Notes: a model not told the origin generated them from the sequence alone. Shown: positions 51,534-61,115, counted from the first letter of the stretch. The stretch is DNA of 64,000 nt from Sphingobacterium chuzhouense (GCF_014692525.1 NZ_JACNYL010000003.1:806001-870000), one strand, 5' to 3'. Program-made: numbers and translations.

Positions 51534-54107
51534 TTACGCAACATTTCGCCCCGCGTTTACAACACCATAAATGGTTCGGGCAATAAGTTTTCTATAAACA
51601 GCCTCCTGCTCAGGGGTCATTTTCTTATTGCGTAGGCAGCGGATCGCATAATGCTGGATCGTTAACAATGGTAATACAATCTTTTCTCTTGCTAAAACTG
51701 ACGCGCGTTCAATCGGATAATCCTCCATCAATACCGACGAATTACTTAATTTGAGAATATATTTTTTTGTTAATTCGAACTCATCACGGAGCATTTTCCA
51801 AAAATCACCAAATGTCTCATCGTACTGCATATAGGCTGTAATATCGAAGTTTGACTTAGTCATAGACATCATACAATTATCGATAATGGTCTTGAACATA
51901 CCCGAACTTTCATACAAATTTTTAACATAGGACCACAAGTTATTCTCCTCTGCCCACTGTAATGCCGTGCCTACACCGTAAAATCCGGGGATATTCTGTT
52001 TTAACTGGCTCCAGGAAGTCACAAAACTAATCGCCCGCAAATCCTCCAACCGTAATTCCTTACCGGAATTTCGTTTTACCGGACGGCTACTGATGTTCAC
52101 TTCCGACAGCTGTTTCAAAGGACTTAATGTTTCTAGGTATTTTAAAAATAATGGATTTTTTCGGAGTGCCATAAATTTATCGTGACTCTCGTGTGCCATC
52201 TGGTCTATTACCTCCTTTTGTTTTTTTGTCAAGGTATCTCCGTCCTTTTGTTGAAGTTCCGATATAATCCCTGCTTGCAACAATTGTTCTATATTATACT
52301 TTGCATTTTCCAACGAACCATACTGGCTACTAATGGTCTGCCCTTGAATCGTTAATTGGATATGTTCGTTGGCAATCTCTTTACCCATCGAAGCATAAAA
52401 ACGCTGTGTCTTTCCGCCACCACGTGCGGGAGGTCCTCCCCGACCATCAAAAAACACCAAGTCTACATCATATTCCCGAGATATAGCTGTCAATTCTATT
52501 TTTGCTCGATAAATAGACCAATTGGCCATCAAGTATCCACCATCTTTTGTACTATCCGAAAATCCGAGCATAATAGTTTGCTTATTGCCACGACGTTTAA
52601 TATGTTTTGCATATTCTTTATTAGAATACAAACTCCGCATCACGTCGGCCGCCCGAGAAAGATCATCTACCGTTTCGAATAGCGGCACAAAATCAATAGT
52701 GAGGTTATCTTTTTTCCACCCAGACCATAAGAACAGTTGCATCAAGCCCAAAATATCGGATGCTTGTTGGCAGTTACTGATAATAAAACGCTGTGCCGCT
52801 CGTTCGCTCCCAGATTTCTGGATGTCTTTTAGCAATTCGATAACTTCTAACGTATCAATTACCAGTTTATCAGCATTTTCATCAAAACCCAGACTCAATT
52901 CAGAAAAAGGCATATGTTTTTCTTTCTCCGCTTCGGATGCCGTTACCTGCTTCAAATCAAGTCCTGTTTCCGGATAACGTTCCACCAAGTAATTAAATGT
53001 ATTTCTTAATATACTGCTATCCTGACGGATATCCAACGTAGTAAAATAACATCCAAATGTCGTCACTTTACGGATTAAATCTTCCACTAATTCCACAAAA
53101 AGACCGTCGTGCATGGTGTTCAAGACTTCTTTCACCCCGTTCAGATTTTCTAGTATTTTTGCTGTATCGTCAGTTGGATTCTCCGCCGGATTAAAACTAT
53201 TTTCGTAAAATAAATCCTGCAACACATCCAAGTATTTTTGTGTTCCACGGAAAGTTATTCGACGCCTTAACAGACGAAAATCACGGTAATAGCAACGAAA
53301 CAATATAGTACGCAGCATGCTTGCTACTTTTTTTGTACTTTCTGCTGTCACGTTGGGATTACCATCTCTATCTCCACCTGGCCAAAACCCGAGTTCAATA
53401 AGTTGTTTGACATCATCGATAGGCAGTTCCAATTCACTATCTATACTTGATTGTATTTCAGACGCCACCTTATAAAAAACATTTTCTAAGAACCAAGCTA
53501 AGCTAGCCGCTTCATCCACCGGTGTCGGTTTTTCTTTATTTATAAACGGTGTCTTGCCGAGCTGTTGCAATAAAAGTTGAATATTGTGAACATCATTTCT
53601 TTTCAAAGCATCTATCAGATCGGTAATAATCGCCAGCACCGGGCCAGGATAGAATTGTGTCGGATGTGCTGTTAGCACGAGTCTAACAGAGAAATTGTGC
53701 AGTTTATCCACAATCTTCTTTTTTAATTCCGGGCTCTCTTGAGCTCGTCGAAACAACGATTGCAAAATTCCCAGCTCCTCTGTTTTTCCTACAGCGTGGA
53801 AAGCCGAATCTTCCACGGCATCAAAAAGAACGACTTGCCGTTCAATATACTGTACAATTCTAAAAAGAAAATCGATGCGATCCTCTTCTTGCACATATTG
53901 TTCATATTGACCAAAGAAGCTTTCTATAATATCCTCCGGTGACAAACGCTCCTCCACGCCTTTCTCGCAATGGGTGGAGAAAAAAGGAAGTATCGTTCCT
54001 GTATGTTGTACACTTTGAAAAGGTAATGTTAAAAACAAGCTTTTGTATAAATCAAAGCGTGTTAAAACTTCATTGTGAAAGACAGATTTTTTTTGACTTA
54101 TTTTCAT
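51534..54107 (-). CDS. ppc: phosphoenolpyruvate carboxylase
   Basis: Makes oxaloacetate from PEP and bicarbonate, refilling the TCA cycle. The 857-aa protein is near normal length. Conserved segments are VRLVLTAHPTQFYPG (first catalytic His), ELGFWPGGDRDGNPNV, LDIRQDSSI, IMLGFSDSTKDGGYLMANW and the C-terminal NRNAG-like end (VVNAGRNVA). The glycine loop reads FFDGRGGPPARGGGKT, with Asp where the Escherichia coli enzyme has the catalytic His of FHGRGG. The distance between motifs is otherwise as expected. It is transcribed alone from a long structured leader homologous to that of queA. Confidence 0.93.
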   Translation of the reverse strand: MKISQKKSVFHNEVLTRFDLYKSLFLTLPFQSVQHTGTILPFFSTHCEKGVEERLSPEDIIESFFGQYEQYVQEEDRIDFLFRIVQYIERQVVLFDAVEDSAFHAVGKTEELGILQSLFRRAQESPELKKKIVDKLHNFSVRLVLTAHPTQFYPGPVLAIITDLIDALKRNDVHNIQLLLQQLGKTPFINKEKPTPVDEAASLAWFLENVFYKVASEIQSSIDSELELPIDDVKQLIELGFWPGGDRDGNPNVTAESTKKVASMLRTILFRCYYRDFRLLRRRITFRGTQKYLDVLQDLFYENSFNPAENPTDDTAKILENLNGVKEVLNTMHDGLFVELVEDLIRKVTTFGCYFTTLDIRQDSSILRNTFNYLVERYPETGLDLKQVTASEAEKEKHMPFSELSLGFDENADKLVIDTLEVIELLKDIQKSGSERAAQRFIISNCQQASDILGLMQLFLWSGWKKDNLTIDFVPLFETVDDLSRAADVMRSLYSNKEYAKHIKRRGNKQTIMLGFSDSTKDGGYLMANWSIYRAKIELTAISREYDVDLVFFDGRGGPPARGGGKTQRFYASMGKEIANEHIQLTIQGQTISSQYGSLENAKYNIEQLLQAGIISELQQKDGDTLTKKQKEVIDQMAHESHDKFMALRKNPLFLKYLETLSPLKQLSEVNISSRPVKRNSGKELRLEDLRAISFVTSWSQLKQNIPGFYGVGTALQWAEENNLWSYVKNLYESSGMFKTIIDNCMMSMTKSNFDITAYMQYDETFGDFWKMLRDEFELTKKYILKLSNSSVLMEDYPIERASVLAREKIVLPLLTIQHYAIRCLRNKKMTPEQEAVYRKLIARTIYGVVNAGRNVA

Positions 54108-54130
54108 CTATTTATTTTTTTCAATAGCTA

Positions 54131-54244
54131 ATGAGAGCTCAAAGTAAATAATTATTGCCTCTCTTGTGGCAATATGATTTACTTCTCGGTTTCATGCTTA
54201 AAATTAAGGAATAACATAGATTTCGAACGCAATAAATTCGAATC
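54131..54244 (-). promoter_or_regulatory. structured 5' leader of ppc, homologous to the queA leader
   Basis: Read on minus: first hairpin 54244-54219 (8 bp, GATTCGAA, one bulged A), a 23-nt linker, then a 65-nt element (54195-54131) starting ATGAAACCGAG and ending GAGCTCTCAT, as at queA. Its stem has AAGTAAAT/ATTTACTT where queA has ATGTAAAT/ATTTACAT, and an inner ATTGCC/GGCAAT helix where queA has TAACGAT with ATCGTTA. A -7-like box TATATTTT (54250-54257) lies just upstream. The rest of the 54108-54466 spacer holds the FUSC promoter and A/T-rich DNA; I see nothing else in it. Confidence 0.7.
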
Positions 54245-54441
54245 GGACTAAAATATACACTTTTAACAACAAAAGCAACTTTTAGATACAATTAAAACAT
54301 CAAAACGATATTTTCGTTATAAAAAATACAAAGCATCAGCGTTGATTTTTTCTGCAAATATCGGCATTCGATTACCATTAAGAAGCTTCATAAGCTCTTT
54401 TCATAACTATGGCGGAATTAGGGGATTCATGAAGGTTTTTC

Positions 54442-54449
54442 TATCTTTG
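54442..54449 (+). promoter_or_regulatory. promoter -7 box of the FUSC-ypdA operon
   Basis: TATCTTTG matches TAnnTTTG, 17 bp before the ATG, predicting a leader of about 11 nt. No convincing -33 box. Confidence 0.5.
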
Positions 54450-54466
54450 CCTACACATTTTTTTCC

Positions 54467-56644
54467 ATGAAAAGGATTAGAGAAATTAGTCATTTTTTCT
54501 ATGGTCAGTATTTTGCTGAAGGATTGATGATTACACTAGGGTGTATCATCCCATTGTTAGTATGTATATACGCAGGATATTTAAACGAAGGTACCCTGAT
54601 TTCTTTTGGTGCATTATTAATTGGACTTTCTGATACACCTGGCGCCCCATCCCATCGTCGTTTAGGAATGTTATCTACAATCGTGCTCGGTATCCTGACC
54701 TACCTGATTATCGTTCTTGTCAACTTTTCAATTCCATTAACGACTATTTTCATAGCGGTATTGAGCTTTCTTTTTGCGATGTTTGCTGTTTTCAACGCAC
54801 GAGCTGCAACTGTTGGCGCAATGTGTACGCTTCTAATGCTCTTCAATGTCCAGCACGCTATCACAGCAGGAAACATCTGGTCGCCGCTCTTGCTTACCAT
54901 CATCGGAGGGCTGTGGTATATGCTCCTAAGTATGTCCGTGATAAAAATACGCCCATACCGTATTGCCCAACAGGAACTTGCAGAATCCATACGTTATGTA
55001 GCAGATTATATTCGGTTAAAAGCTAATTTTTATGACCCCAATGTTAATATAGAAAATAATTACATTAAATTAATTGAGAAACAGGTCGAAGTTAACAAAC
55101 ATCAGGAATCTGTCCGGGACATTCTTTTCCAAAGCAAACGTTCTATCAAAGATACGACTAAAATTGGTCGTTATCTCACGCTTATTTTCTCCGATATTGT
55201 TGACCTCTTTGAACAGAGCTTGACCACTCAATATGACTACAATGCCATTAAAACGGCTTACGGTCAATATGGGGTACTTATTCCGTTTAAGCATACCATA
55301 TTAAAAGTAACCAATGAACTGGACAATATAGCGTATGCCATCAATGCTAATAAATTGCCTAAACCCACCTATACGTTTGAAAATGACATGAATCGTTTGT
55401 TGGAGTCTGTAGAGAGCCTCGACAAAAAAGGCATTAATACCATTCCTCTAAAAAAAGTAATAATCAATATTCGAAGTATAATCAAATATCTGGATAATAT
55501 ATATAGCTATAATTCGACGAATGTTGGCCCCAATATCCCAAAAGAAGAAATCGACTCGGCATCCCAATTCATTACACGCGATCAGATCGACTGGAAGAAA
55601 TTCAGAAGTAACCTTAGCCTAGAATCGTCAGCTTTCCGCCACGCATTGCGTATGGCTATTGTACTTTCTGGAACTTATCTTATACTTAATCTCGTAAACT
55701 TCAGTCCAAACGGGATCTACTGGACTTTATTGACGATCATGGTTATCCTGAAACCCGGATTTGGGCTTACACAAGAAAGAAACTTACAACGTCTTGTTGG
55801 AACATTAGTGGGCGGAATTATAGGTGCTGCGGTTATTTTTTTCATTGCCGATGTAAATATCCGGTTTGCTTTATTGATATGCTTTTTCCTTGCAGGGTAT
55901 AGCTTGTTCCGTATCAACTACATTGTTGCTGTGATGTTTATTACGCCTTATGTATTGATTATGTTGAGTTTTCATGGCACAAACACGTTGGAGATGGTGG
56001 CAGAACGGGTAATCGACACTTTCTTAGGGGGAGCAATAGCGTTCGTATCAAGTTACATCATCTTTCCTAATTGGGAAAGCACACAATTCCGCGACAATGT
56101 ACGCAGTTTACTCATCGCTAATTATAACTACCTCGCTCAAGCCATTCAAATTCTTTCCGGCAAAGAGCTTACGGTAACGAATTATAAGCTTGCCCGAAAA
56201 GAAGTATATATTGCCTCCGCCAATATGGGATCCACTTTTCAACGTATGCTTACAGAACCCAAATGGCGTCAAAAGTATACAAAAGAAGTCAACAGGTTTG
56301 TCATTCTTGACCACATTCTTTCCTCACATTCTGCCAACCTGCTTACCCAGGTAAATCAGGCAGACATTAGCTCTTATCACGCAGAACATGTCAAATTGTT
56401 AAAAAAGGCTCTTTCCGAACTGAACAAAGCTATTACATTAATCCCGCCCCACGATGATGAAGAAGTGTTTGAACCTAAAGAGGAATTTCCGAATCTCAAT
56501 GAGGTGAGGGATGAAAACGATGAAAGTAAATTAATTACCGAACAATTACAGTTTTTAAGTAAAATTTCAGGAGATTTACACAAAGTCACACAGGAGCTCG
56601 TCAATCGTGCAGCGGAACTGGAGTCCGAGAAACAACAGGTTTAA
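54467..56644 (+). CDS. FUSC-family inner-membrane protein (YccS/aromatic acid exporter-like)
   Basis: A 725-aa protein with two blocks of about six hydrophobic helices (about 20-160 and 395-530), separated and followed by helical soluble regions, as in YccS/YhfK and fusaric-acid-resistance-like (FUSC) proteins. Signatures: LISFGALLIGLSDTPGAPSHR, LGILTYLIIVLVNFSIPL, WTLLTIMVILKPGFGLTQERN and ERVIDTFLGGAIAFVSSYIIFPNWE. Substrate unknown; efflux of organic acids is the usual guess. It is followed 3 bp later by ypdA. Confidence 0.9.
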   Translation: MKRIREISHFFYGQYFAEGLMITLGCIIPLLVCIYAGYLNEGTLISFGALLIGLSDTPGAPSHRRLGMLSTIVLGILTYLIIVLVNFSIPLTTIFIAVLSFLFAMFAVFNARAATVGAMCTLLMLFNVQHAITAGNIWSPLLLTIIGGLWYMLLSMSVIKIRPYRIAQQELAESIRYVADYIRLKANFYDPNVNIENNYIKLIEKQVEVNKHQESVRDILFQSKRSIKDTTKIGRYLTLIFSDIVDLFEQSLTTQYDYNAIKTAYGQYGVLIPFKHTILKVTNELDNIAYAINANKLPKPTYTFENDMNRLLESVESLDKKGINTIPLKKVIINIRSIIKYLDNIYSYNSTNVGPNIPKEEIDSASQFITRDQIDWKKFRSNLSLESSAFRHALRMAIVLSGTYLILNLVNFSPNGIYWTLLTIMVILKPGFGLTQERNLQRLVGTLVGGIIGAAVIFFIADVNIRFALLICFFLAGYSLFRINYIVAVMFITPYVLIMLSFHGTNTLEMVAERVIDTFLGGAIAFVSSYIIFPNWESTQFRDNVRSLLIANYNYLAQAIQILSGKELTVTNYKLARKEVYIASANMGSTFQRMLTEPKWRQKYTKEVNRFVILDHILSSHSANLLTQVNQADISSYHAEHVKLLKKALSELNKAITLIPPHDDEEVFEPKEEFPNLNEVRDENDESKLITEQLQFLSKISGDLHKVTQELVNRAAELESEKQQV

Positions 56645-56647
56645 TAA

Positions 56648-57649
56648 ATGGATAATCATTTTGATGTATTAATTATAGGTGCCGGTCCCATTGGGCTAGC
56701 GTGCGGTATCGCTGCACAACAAGTAGGTTTGTCGCATATTATTATAGAAAAAGGTTGCTTAGTTAATTCTTTGTATAACTACCCGTTGAATATGACTTTC
56801 TTTTCTTCTTCGGAACGGCTGGAAATTGGAGACACCCCCTTTGTTACAACGTTACCAAAACCAAAAAGAGCAGAAGCGCTGGAGTACTATCGACGTATTA
56901 ACGGGAAATTCAATTTAAATACGCACCTTTTCGAAGAAGTAATTGACGTACGAAAAGACGATGATCTTTTTATTGTTATAACAACCAAAAGGCAATACAC
57001 AGCTCAATCTATCGTAGTCGCTACTGGTTTTTACGACGTACCGATGCTGCTAAATGTGCCTGGGGAGGATCTTCCAAAAGTTTCCCACTATTATAAAGAT
57101 CCACATTTCTACGCTAACCAGCACGTTGTGGTTGTAGGCGCAAGTAATTCCTCTGTAGATGCGGCGCTGGAAACTTATAGAAAAGGTGCAAAAGTAACGA
57201 TGGTAATACGCGGGCCAGAGATAGGTACTCGTGTGAAATACTGGGTACGACCGGATATAGAAAACAGGATTGCACTTGGTGAAATTGACGTCTATTACCA
57301 AAGTAGGCTAGCAGAAATAAAAGAAGAAACCGTTATCATATCCACATCTGGAGGAACAATTGAAATCGAAAACGATTTTGTGCTAGCATTAACAGGCTAT
57401 CGTCCGAATTTTGATTTTTTGAAAAAAATTGGAATAGAGATTCCTAATGAATCACCGATGATTCCAACCCATAACCCAGAGACCATGGAAACGAATATAG
57501 CAGGACTGTACTTAGCTGGCGTGGTATGTGGTGGTCTTAATACGCACCTTTGGTTTATCGAAAACTCCAGAATCCATGCTGACATTATTATGCAACATAT
57601 TTTGGAGCGGAAATCTAGTCATTGCGCAAGCCTCGAAGAAAAATCTTAA
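56648..57649 (+). CDS. ypdA: YpdA-family bacillithiol disulfide reductase-like flavoprotein
   Basis: FAD/NADPH-dependent oxidoreductase of 333 aa, thioredoxin-reductase fold without the CxxC redox pair. FAD motif: DVLIIGAGPIGLACGIAA (GxGxxG at 11-16); NADPH motif: VVVVGASNSSVDAALE (about 157-172). Other family phrases are YNYPLNMTFFSSSERLEIG and VALTGYRPNFDFLKK-like LTGYRPNFDFLKK, and a C-terminal GLYLAGVVCGGLNTHLWFIE. In Bacillota and some Bacteroidota it recycles bacillithiol disulfide. Bacillithiol synthesis genes are not in the window. Its 3' end overlaps the convergent TetR gene by 35 bp. Confidence 0.92.
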   Translation: MDNHFDVLIIGAGPIGLACGIAAQQVGLSHIIIEKGCLVNSLYNYPLNMTFFSSSERLEIGDTPFVTTLPKPKRAEALEYYRRINGKFNLNTHLFEEVIDVRKDDDLFIVITTKRQYTAQSIVVATGFYDVPMLLNVPGEDLPKVSHYYKDPHFYANQHVVVVGASNSSVDAALETYRKGAKVTMVIRGPEIGTRVKYWVRPDIENRIALGEIDVYYQSRLAEIKEETVIISTSGGTIEIENDFVLALTGYRPNFDFLKKIGIEIPNESPMIPTHNPETMETNIAGLYLAGVVCGGLNTHLWFIENSRIHADIIMQHILERKSSHCASLEEKS

Positions 57650-58229
57650 CCATCTTCTGCTGTTTAGCGAGGATAAGGTCGAATTCATTTGGTGTCGGGA
57701 ACAGGCAATCATTCAAGTCTTTACTTAAAATACCGACACGCATGCCCATCAAAGAAAAGAGCAAAAGCTCTGCAGTTTCGTTAAAATCATCTACATCGAT
57801 TTCTTTGTTTTCAACACCTTTTTTCAATATCCGGCTATATTGGTCACGAATGCGTTCGAAGAACGGGCCGATATTCTTTCCCATTTCTCCCGGATTTTGG
57901 ACAAATTGAGAGGAAGAATATTCAAACAGATTGTAGTTTTCCCGCACAATCACCATCCGACTCTCCACAGCATATAAGAGGATATCCTCTACACCCGGAG
58001 TTTTTGTCATGTATACCTCTACCTTATTAATCATCTCGTTGATGACGTGTTCCAGGACCGCAGTATATAGGCTGTGCTTGTCTGGAAAATAATAGTACAA
58101 CAAAGCCTTAGAAAAGGAAAGATCTTTAGCTATTTCTGCCATGGTAGTCTTCGCCATCCCGAAGTGGGCAAAACGCCGTTTTGCAACATCAAGTATCTTC
58201 GCTCTCTTTACATCAACATTCTTAGTCAT
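57615..58229 (-). CDS. TetR/AcrR-family transcriptional regulator
   Basis: Repressor-type regulator of 204 aa. N-terminal helix-turn-helix at about 8-55 (AKILDVAKRRFAHFGMAKTTMAEIAKDLSFSKALLYYYFPDK, in pieces RRFAHFGMAKTTMAEIA and LSFSKALLYYYF); the rest is the helical ligand-binding domain. It converges on ypdA with a 35-bp overlap and diverges from murB across a 114-bp spacer. Target unknown; the FUSC-ypdA transporter operon is a candidate from position. Confidence 0.92.
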   Translation of the reverse strand: MTKNVDVKRAKILDVAKRRFAHFGMAKTTMAEIAKDLSFSKALLYYYFPDKHSLYTAVLEHVINEMINKVEVYMTKTPGVEDILLYAVESRMVIVRENYNLFEYSSSQFVQNPGEMGKNIGPFFERIRDQYSRILKKGVENKEIDVDDFNETAELLLFSLMGMRVGILSKDLNDCLFPTPNEFDLILAKQQKMVKIFLRGLRND

Positions 58230-58343
58230 GCTATTTTATTATTTAAATATTAGGCTTTATGCTATCTTTACAGCGACATTATAAAGTTAATTCTTTTTTT
58301 GATTTTTTAAAAGAATTAGTCAAGTTAAGACATTTACAAAAAA

Positions 58344-59360
58344 ATGACAAACACCATCCAGCAACACATCTCATTAAAAACTTACAACACATTTGGCATC
58401 GAGGTTTTCTGTAAAGATTTTATAAAAATAGCAGACGAAAGTCAGCTACCTAGCTTATTCAAAGAAGGGCATTTTTCTAGGAAATTCTTTGTGCTCGGAG
58501 GTGGTAGCAATGTATTGTTCACAAAAGATTACACTGGCCTGGTTATACAGATGAGTAACAAAGGAATTACACATTTTATCGAGGGTAATTTTATTTATAT
58601 CACGGCGAAAGCAGGCGAAGTTTGGAACGACTTCGTCTGGTATTGCGTGGAACATAATTTTGGAGGTGTGGAAAACATGGCGCTCATTCCCGGTACAGTG
58701 GGAGCGTCCCCTATACAAAATATAGGAGCTTATGGCACGGAACTCATGGATGTATTCTATTCTTGCCAAGCGTTTGATACGACCACCGGAGAATTTACAA
58801 CTTTCCGGAATAACGACTGTGAGTTTACTTATCGAGACAGTATATTTAAATCTAAGTACAAAGGACGCTTTATCATCACTTCAGTAACCTATAAATTGCA
58901 TTTGCACCATAAAATAAATACATCATATGGTGCTATCAATATGGAGTTGCAGAAAAGAGGCATATCCTCTCCTACTATAAGAGATATTGCGGAAGTAGTC
59001 TCACATATTCGTGTAGAAAAGCTTCCGGATCCGTCTACCATTGGCAATGCTGGCAGTTTTTTTAAAAATCCGATCATCCCAACAAAAGTGTTTGATAAAT
59101 TGCAGAAAATATATCCAGATATTATTTTCTACACCATCGACGAAAACCATGTCAAACTCGCAGCAGGTTGGATGATAGAATCCTGTGGATGGAAGGGAAA
59201 AATAGACGGGAATGTAGCAATCTGGAAAAACCAAGCATTGGTTATCACCAATTTAGGCAACGCAAGTGGTTCAGAAATTCACCTAACATCGTCTAAAATA
59301 ATGAACGATGTGTATAAAAAATTTGGAATTAAGCTAGAACGGGAAGTAAATATCCTCTAG
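58344..59360 (+). CDS. murB: UDP-N-acetylenolpyruvoylglucosamine reductase
   Basis: NADPH/FAD-dependent enzyme forming UDP-N-acetylmuramate, 338 aa (type I length). Segments: SLKTYNTFGIEVFCKDF, FVLGGGSNVLFTKDY (FAD loop), LIPGTVGASPIQNIGAYG, CEFTYRDSIFKS, LPDPSTIGNAGSFFKNPII (catalytic serine region) and the C-terminal NVAIWKNQALVITN. A -7-like TATCTTTA lies near 58263-58270. Monocistronic. Confidence 0.97.
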   Translation: MTNTIQQHISLKTYNTFGIEVFCKDFIKIADESQLPSLFKEGHFSRKFFVLGGGSNVLFTKDYTGLVIQMSNKGITHFIEGNFIYITAKAGEVWNDFVWYCVEHNFGGVENMALIPGTVGASPIQNIGAYGTELMDVFYSCQAFDTTTGEFTTFRNNDCEFTYRDSIFKSKYKGRFIITSVTYKLHLHHKINTSYGAINMELQKRGISSPTIRDIAEVVSHIRVEKLPDPSTIGNAGSFFKNPIIPTKVFDKLQKIYPDIIFYTIDENHVKLAAGWMIESCGWKGKIDGNVAIWKNQALVITNLGNASGSEIHLTSSKIMNDVYKKFGIKLEREVNIL

Positions 59361-59517
59361 AAGTTTTCAACAATTGTGAATTCAGATTGTGAAAAATAGA
59401 AATCCCTCCCTATTCTATTGGCTTTTAAAGAGTTATTTTTCATAAAATCGGCATTCCGATAGTAAATTTAATGGAATATTCATTTAGACTTAACGATAAT
59501 CGAAAAGTTTAGCACGC

Positions 59518-59598
59518 CATTTGCATATTTTGGAGTGCAACCGTAGTTCATGCAAATGAAGTACACCTTAAATAGCTAATTGAACAAGAGTATGTTCA
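59518..59598 (+). promoter_or_regulatory. dyad repeats upstream of the ECF sigma gene
   Basis: CATTTGCAT (59518-59526) and ATGCAAATG (59550-59558) are inverted 9-bp arms 23 bp apart. A second dyad, TGAACA-N6-TGTTCA, spans 59581-59598, ending 35 bp before the ATG. They look like operator or leader structures. The 59361-59517 part of this 273-bp spacer shows nothing else convincing. Confidence 0.35.
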
Positions 59599-59633
59599 TT
59601 TAGTGCAGTGTAAACTTTTTAATCCAGTCTAAT

Positions 59634-60146
59634 ATGAACAGAATAGAATTCAACACTTTGGTCATTCGACAATCAGAATCACTAAAAGCGTACGCAAGAA
59701 ATTTCACTAGAGACCAGGATGATGCCAACGATTTAGTGCAAGATACTCTTTTGAAAGCCGTTACCTATTTTAAAAACTTTAAAGAGGGCACCAATCTAAA
59801 AGGCTGGTTATACACCATCATGAAAAATACGTTCATCAACAATTACCGACGGGTTGTAAAAACAAATTCTTTCATTACAAAGGAGGAAGAGATTACCAGT
59901 GCAAATCTTGTTGTCTCTGCAACGAAGAACAGAGGAGAAAATAAATTCGTCATGGAGGATATCAATCACGCACTATCCAACTTGTCCGAGGACTATTATG
60001 TTCCCTTTACTATGTATTTCGAAGGTTACAAATATCATGAAATATCCGATCATCTGAATATCCCTATTGGAACAGTAAAAACACGCATCCACGTGGCACG
60101 TAAAGTCATGAAAAAAACATTGAGCGCCTATAAATTTAGTTATTAA
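59634..60146 (+). CDS. ECF sigma factor (RpoE-like, stand-alone)
   Basis: ECF sigma factor of 170 aa. Region 2: ESLKAYARNFTRDQDDANDLVQDTLLKAVTYF, in pieces SLKAYARNFTRDQDDANDL and VQDTLLKAVTYF, then GWLYTIMKNTFINNYRR. Region 4: LSEDYYVPFTMYFEGYKYHEI, DHLNIPIGTVKTRIHVARK. No anti-sigma gene is adjacent; this short type is widespread and conserved in Bacteroidota, unlike the FecI-type factor at 14493. It ends in a strong bidirectional terminator shared with the convergent kinase gene. Confidence 0.93.
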   Translation: MNRIEFNTLVIRQSESLKAYARNFTRDQDDANDLVQDTLLKAVTYFKNFKEGTNLKGWLYTIMKNTFINNYRRVVKTNSFITKEEEITSANLVVSATKNRGENKFVMEDINHALSNLSEDYYVPFTMYFEGYKYHEISDHLNIPIGTVKTRIHVARKVMKKTLSAYKFSY

Positions 60147-60190
60147 AATCTATAAAAAAATGCCCGATTCGGGCATTTTTTTATAGATTT
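60147..60190. terminator. bidirectional terminator between the sigma and kinase genes
   Basis: A 44-bp near-perfect palindrome centred on TGCCCG-att-CGGGCA with long A and T flanks that work on both strands. Confidence 0.9.
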
Positions 60191-60194
60191 ATGT

Positions 60195-61115
60195 TCAGTC
60201 CACCAATTCAAATCTAGATAACGTGATAAACTGCTGAATTCTTTCGCTAATATCAGCTGGAGATAATTGCTGCAACTGTTCTGTTCCGAATTTCTCTACA
60301 CAGAATGAAGCTAATGCTGAGCCATAAATAACTGCATTTTTCATATTGGTAAAATTAATCGATTTCACTTTTGCCAAATAACCTATAAAACCACCAGCAA
60401 ACGTGTCCCCTGCTCCTGTCGGATCAAATACATCAGCCAACGGTAATGCGGGAGCAGAAAATATTTGTCCTTCACCAAACAGTAAAGCCCCATGTTCTCC
60501 CTTTTTAATAATAAGGTATTTGGGCCCCATTTCCAATATAATCTGTGCAGCTTTAACCAAGGAGTACTCGCCAGAAAGCTGGCGTGCTTCTGCATCATTG
60601 ATAGTCAAAACGTTGACTTTTTTCAATACGGTTTTCAGATCTTCTAAAGCCACATCCATCCAAAAATTCATCGTATCCAAGACGACCAATTTTGGCTTAT
60701 TTTGTAAACGTTCCAAAGTAGCTATCTGTACCTGAGGAGTTAAGTTACCCAACAACAAATATTTACAATCTTGATAAGAATCCGGTAGTTTCGGATCAAA
60801 ATCCGCCAACACATTCAATTCTGTCACCAATGTATCACGGCTATTCATATCGTTGTGATATTTCCCTGACCAAAAGAACGATTTTCCACCCTTCACAACC
60901 TCCACACCTTCTACATCAATACCTTTCGATTGGAGAATGTTCAGATTATCATCTCCGAAGTCTTCTCCAATTACAGAAACTAATTTTACTTTATTATATA
61001 GGTATGAAGCTGCCAGACCAGCAAATGTAGCGGCACCTCCTACAATTTTATCGGTTTTTCCGAAAGGTGTTTCAATGGCATCGAAAGCCACTGTACCTAC
61101 GATTACTAAACTCAT
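60195..61115 (-). CDS. PfkB-family sugar/nucleoside kinase
   Basis: Ribokinase-fold kinase of 306 aa. The start has VGTVAFDAIETPFGK and the substrate-binding GGAATFAGLAASYLY; the C-terminal signature is ADVFDPTGAGDTFAGGFIGYLA with the catalytic Asp. Others: VLTINDAEARQLSGE and IIKKGEHGALLF. Substrate not readable; relatives are annotated as adenosine or ribose kinases. The ATG at 61115 is preferred over a TTG at 61121. It has one of the clearest promoters in the window. Confidence 0.9.
   Translation of the reverse strand: MSLVIVGTVAFDAIETPFGKTDKIVGGAATFAGLAASYLYNKVKLVSVIGEDFGDDNLNILQSKGIDVEGVEVVKGGKSFFWSGKYHNDMNSRDTLVTELNVLADFDPKLPDSYQDCKYLLLGNLTPQVQIATLERLQNKPKLVVLDTMNFWMDVALEDLKTVLKKVNVLTINDAEARQLSGEYSLVKAAQIILEMGPKYLIIKKGEHGALLFGEGQIFSAPALPLADVFDPTGAGDTFAGGFIGYLAKVKSINFTNMKNAVIYGSALASFCVEKFGTEQLQQLSPADISERIQQFITLSRFELVD

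Noticed and set aside
58290-58325. AATTCTTTT/AAAAGAATT inverted repeat upstream of murB as a TetR operator
   Set aside because: It is made of A/T runs and could arise by chance; no second copy near FUSC-ypdA supports it.
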